A stretch of DNA of 42,597 nt from an uncultured Eubacteriales bacterium (GTDB lineage: Bacteria > Bacillota > Clostridia > Lachnospirales > Anaerotignaceae), in the NCBI GenBank assembly GCA_949743655.1, contig CATJUP010000112.1, positions 1 through 42,597 on the forward strand, written 5' to 3'. Within the stretch, counting starts at the first letter, position 1, and every line of letters starts with the position of its first letter. The translations under genes were made by a program, and so were the position numbers. Under the pieces are notes generated by a model, which saw nothing but the letters and a program-made list of their open reading frames with translations, did no database searches and was not told the DNA's origin. Below, in pieces: positions 42,542-42,597 of the stretch.

Positions 42542-42577
42542 TCCTTTCTTGAAAGAAAGGAAGCGAAAGAACTTTAA
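42542..42577 (+). repeat. Interspersed hairpin repeat, copy 3
   Basis: The left arm TTCCTTTCTT and right arm AAGAAAGGAA extend the stem seen in copies 1 and 2, then comes the tail GCGAAAGAACTTTAA. It starts 16 bases after the hydrolase stop. Whether a CCGCGCA/TGCGCGG terminator follows cannot be seen because the window ends. Confidence 0.65.
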
Positions 42578-42597
42578 CTTTTAACTATTATGTGCAA

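Noticed and set aside
1-42597. CRISPR arrays, prophage, insertion sequences, tRNA or rRNA genes
   Set aside because: No regularly spaced repeats, integrase, transposase or recognisable tRNA/rRNA sequence was found on either strand by eye.

Overview
The window reads as chromosomal core of a low-GC (about one third GC by eye), anaerobic, rod-shaped member of the Clostridia, plausibly Lachnospirales-like. The evidence is a complete six-gene Rnf operon, several Fe-S and flavodoxin proteins, MreBCD, PBP2 and RodA together with MinC, MinD and MinE, sigma-54, the gdpP-rplI-dnaB order typical of Firmicutes, and abundant ATA and CTT codons. No phage, insertion sequence, CRISPR array, rRNA or tRNA was recognised. 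The family-level placement is inference.

Layout. 1-5.7 kb: DJ-1/PfpI-like protein, CPBP membrane protease, prephenate dehydratase, then a shortened GdpP-like phosphoesterase, rplI and dnaB. 5.8-10.5 kb: a secreted SH3 protein, a small membrane protein and the proline operon proB-proA-proC. 10.5-13.7 kb: accessory genes, comprising a helical hypothetical, a cytoplasmic subtilase, a tiny Gly/Cys-rich double-hydrophobic protein, and a stand-alone FIST sensor-domain protein behind a small hypothetical. 13.9-17.3 kb: an Fe-S aldo/keto reductase, then a compact restriction-modification cassette of adenine methylase converging on a controller-endonuclease pair. 17.5-28.2 kb: the cell-shape and division region (DUF4321, maf, mreB, mreC, mreD, PBP2, minC, minD, minE, rodA) followed by mgsA and a DUF1294 protein. 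28.3-35.1 kb: rpoN, divergent from rnfCDGEAB. 35.1-42.6 kb: a gene-free block rich in hairpins, a DAHP synthase, an EFR1-type flavodoxin-ferredoxin, a split threonine/serine exporter, ilvD and a CocE-type hydrolase.

How the parts fit. MreBCD, PBP2 and RodA form the elongation machinery and MinCDE places the septum. Rnf couples ferredoxin oxidation to NAD reduction and ion pumping. PheA and DAHP synthase are first or branch steps of aromatic amino acid synthesis; ProBAC makes proline; IlvD serves branched-chain amino acids.

The most unusual signals are: (1) near-absence of the tetranucleotide GATC, one copy found by eye where over a hundred are expected from base composition, in a window that also carries a Dam-superfamily methylase with a restriction enzyme; (2) a MinC without its FtsZ-inhibiting N-terminal domain; (3) a GdpP-like phosphodiesterase without PAS and GGDEF domains; (4) a PBP2 with an internally duplicated module plus a second large insert; (5) a recurring hairpin element at gene ends and a 260-bp block of stacked inverted repeats; (6) a start-stop AUG-UAA between the ribosome binding site and the start of proB; (7) operator-like palindromes before ilvD and minD. 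No single wholly new multi-gene system could be demonstrated from sequence alone.
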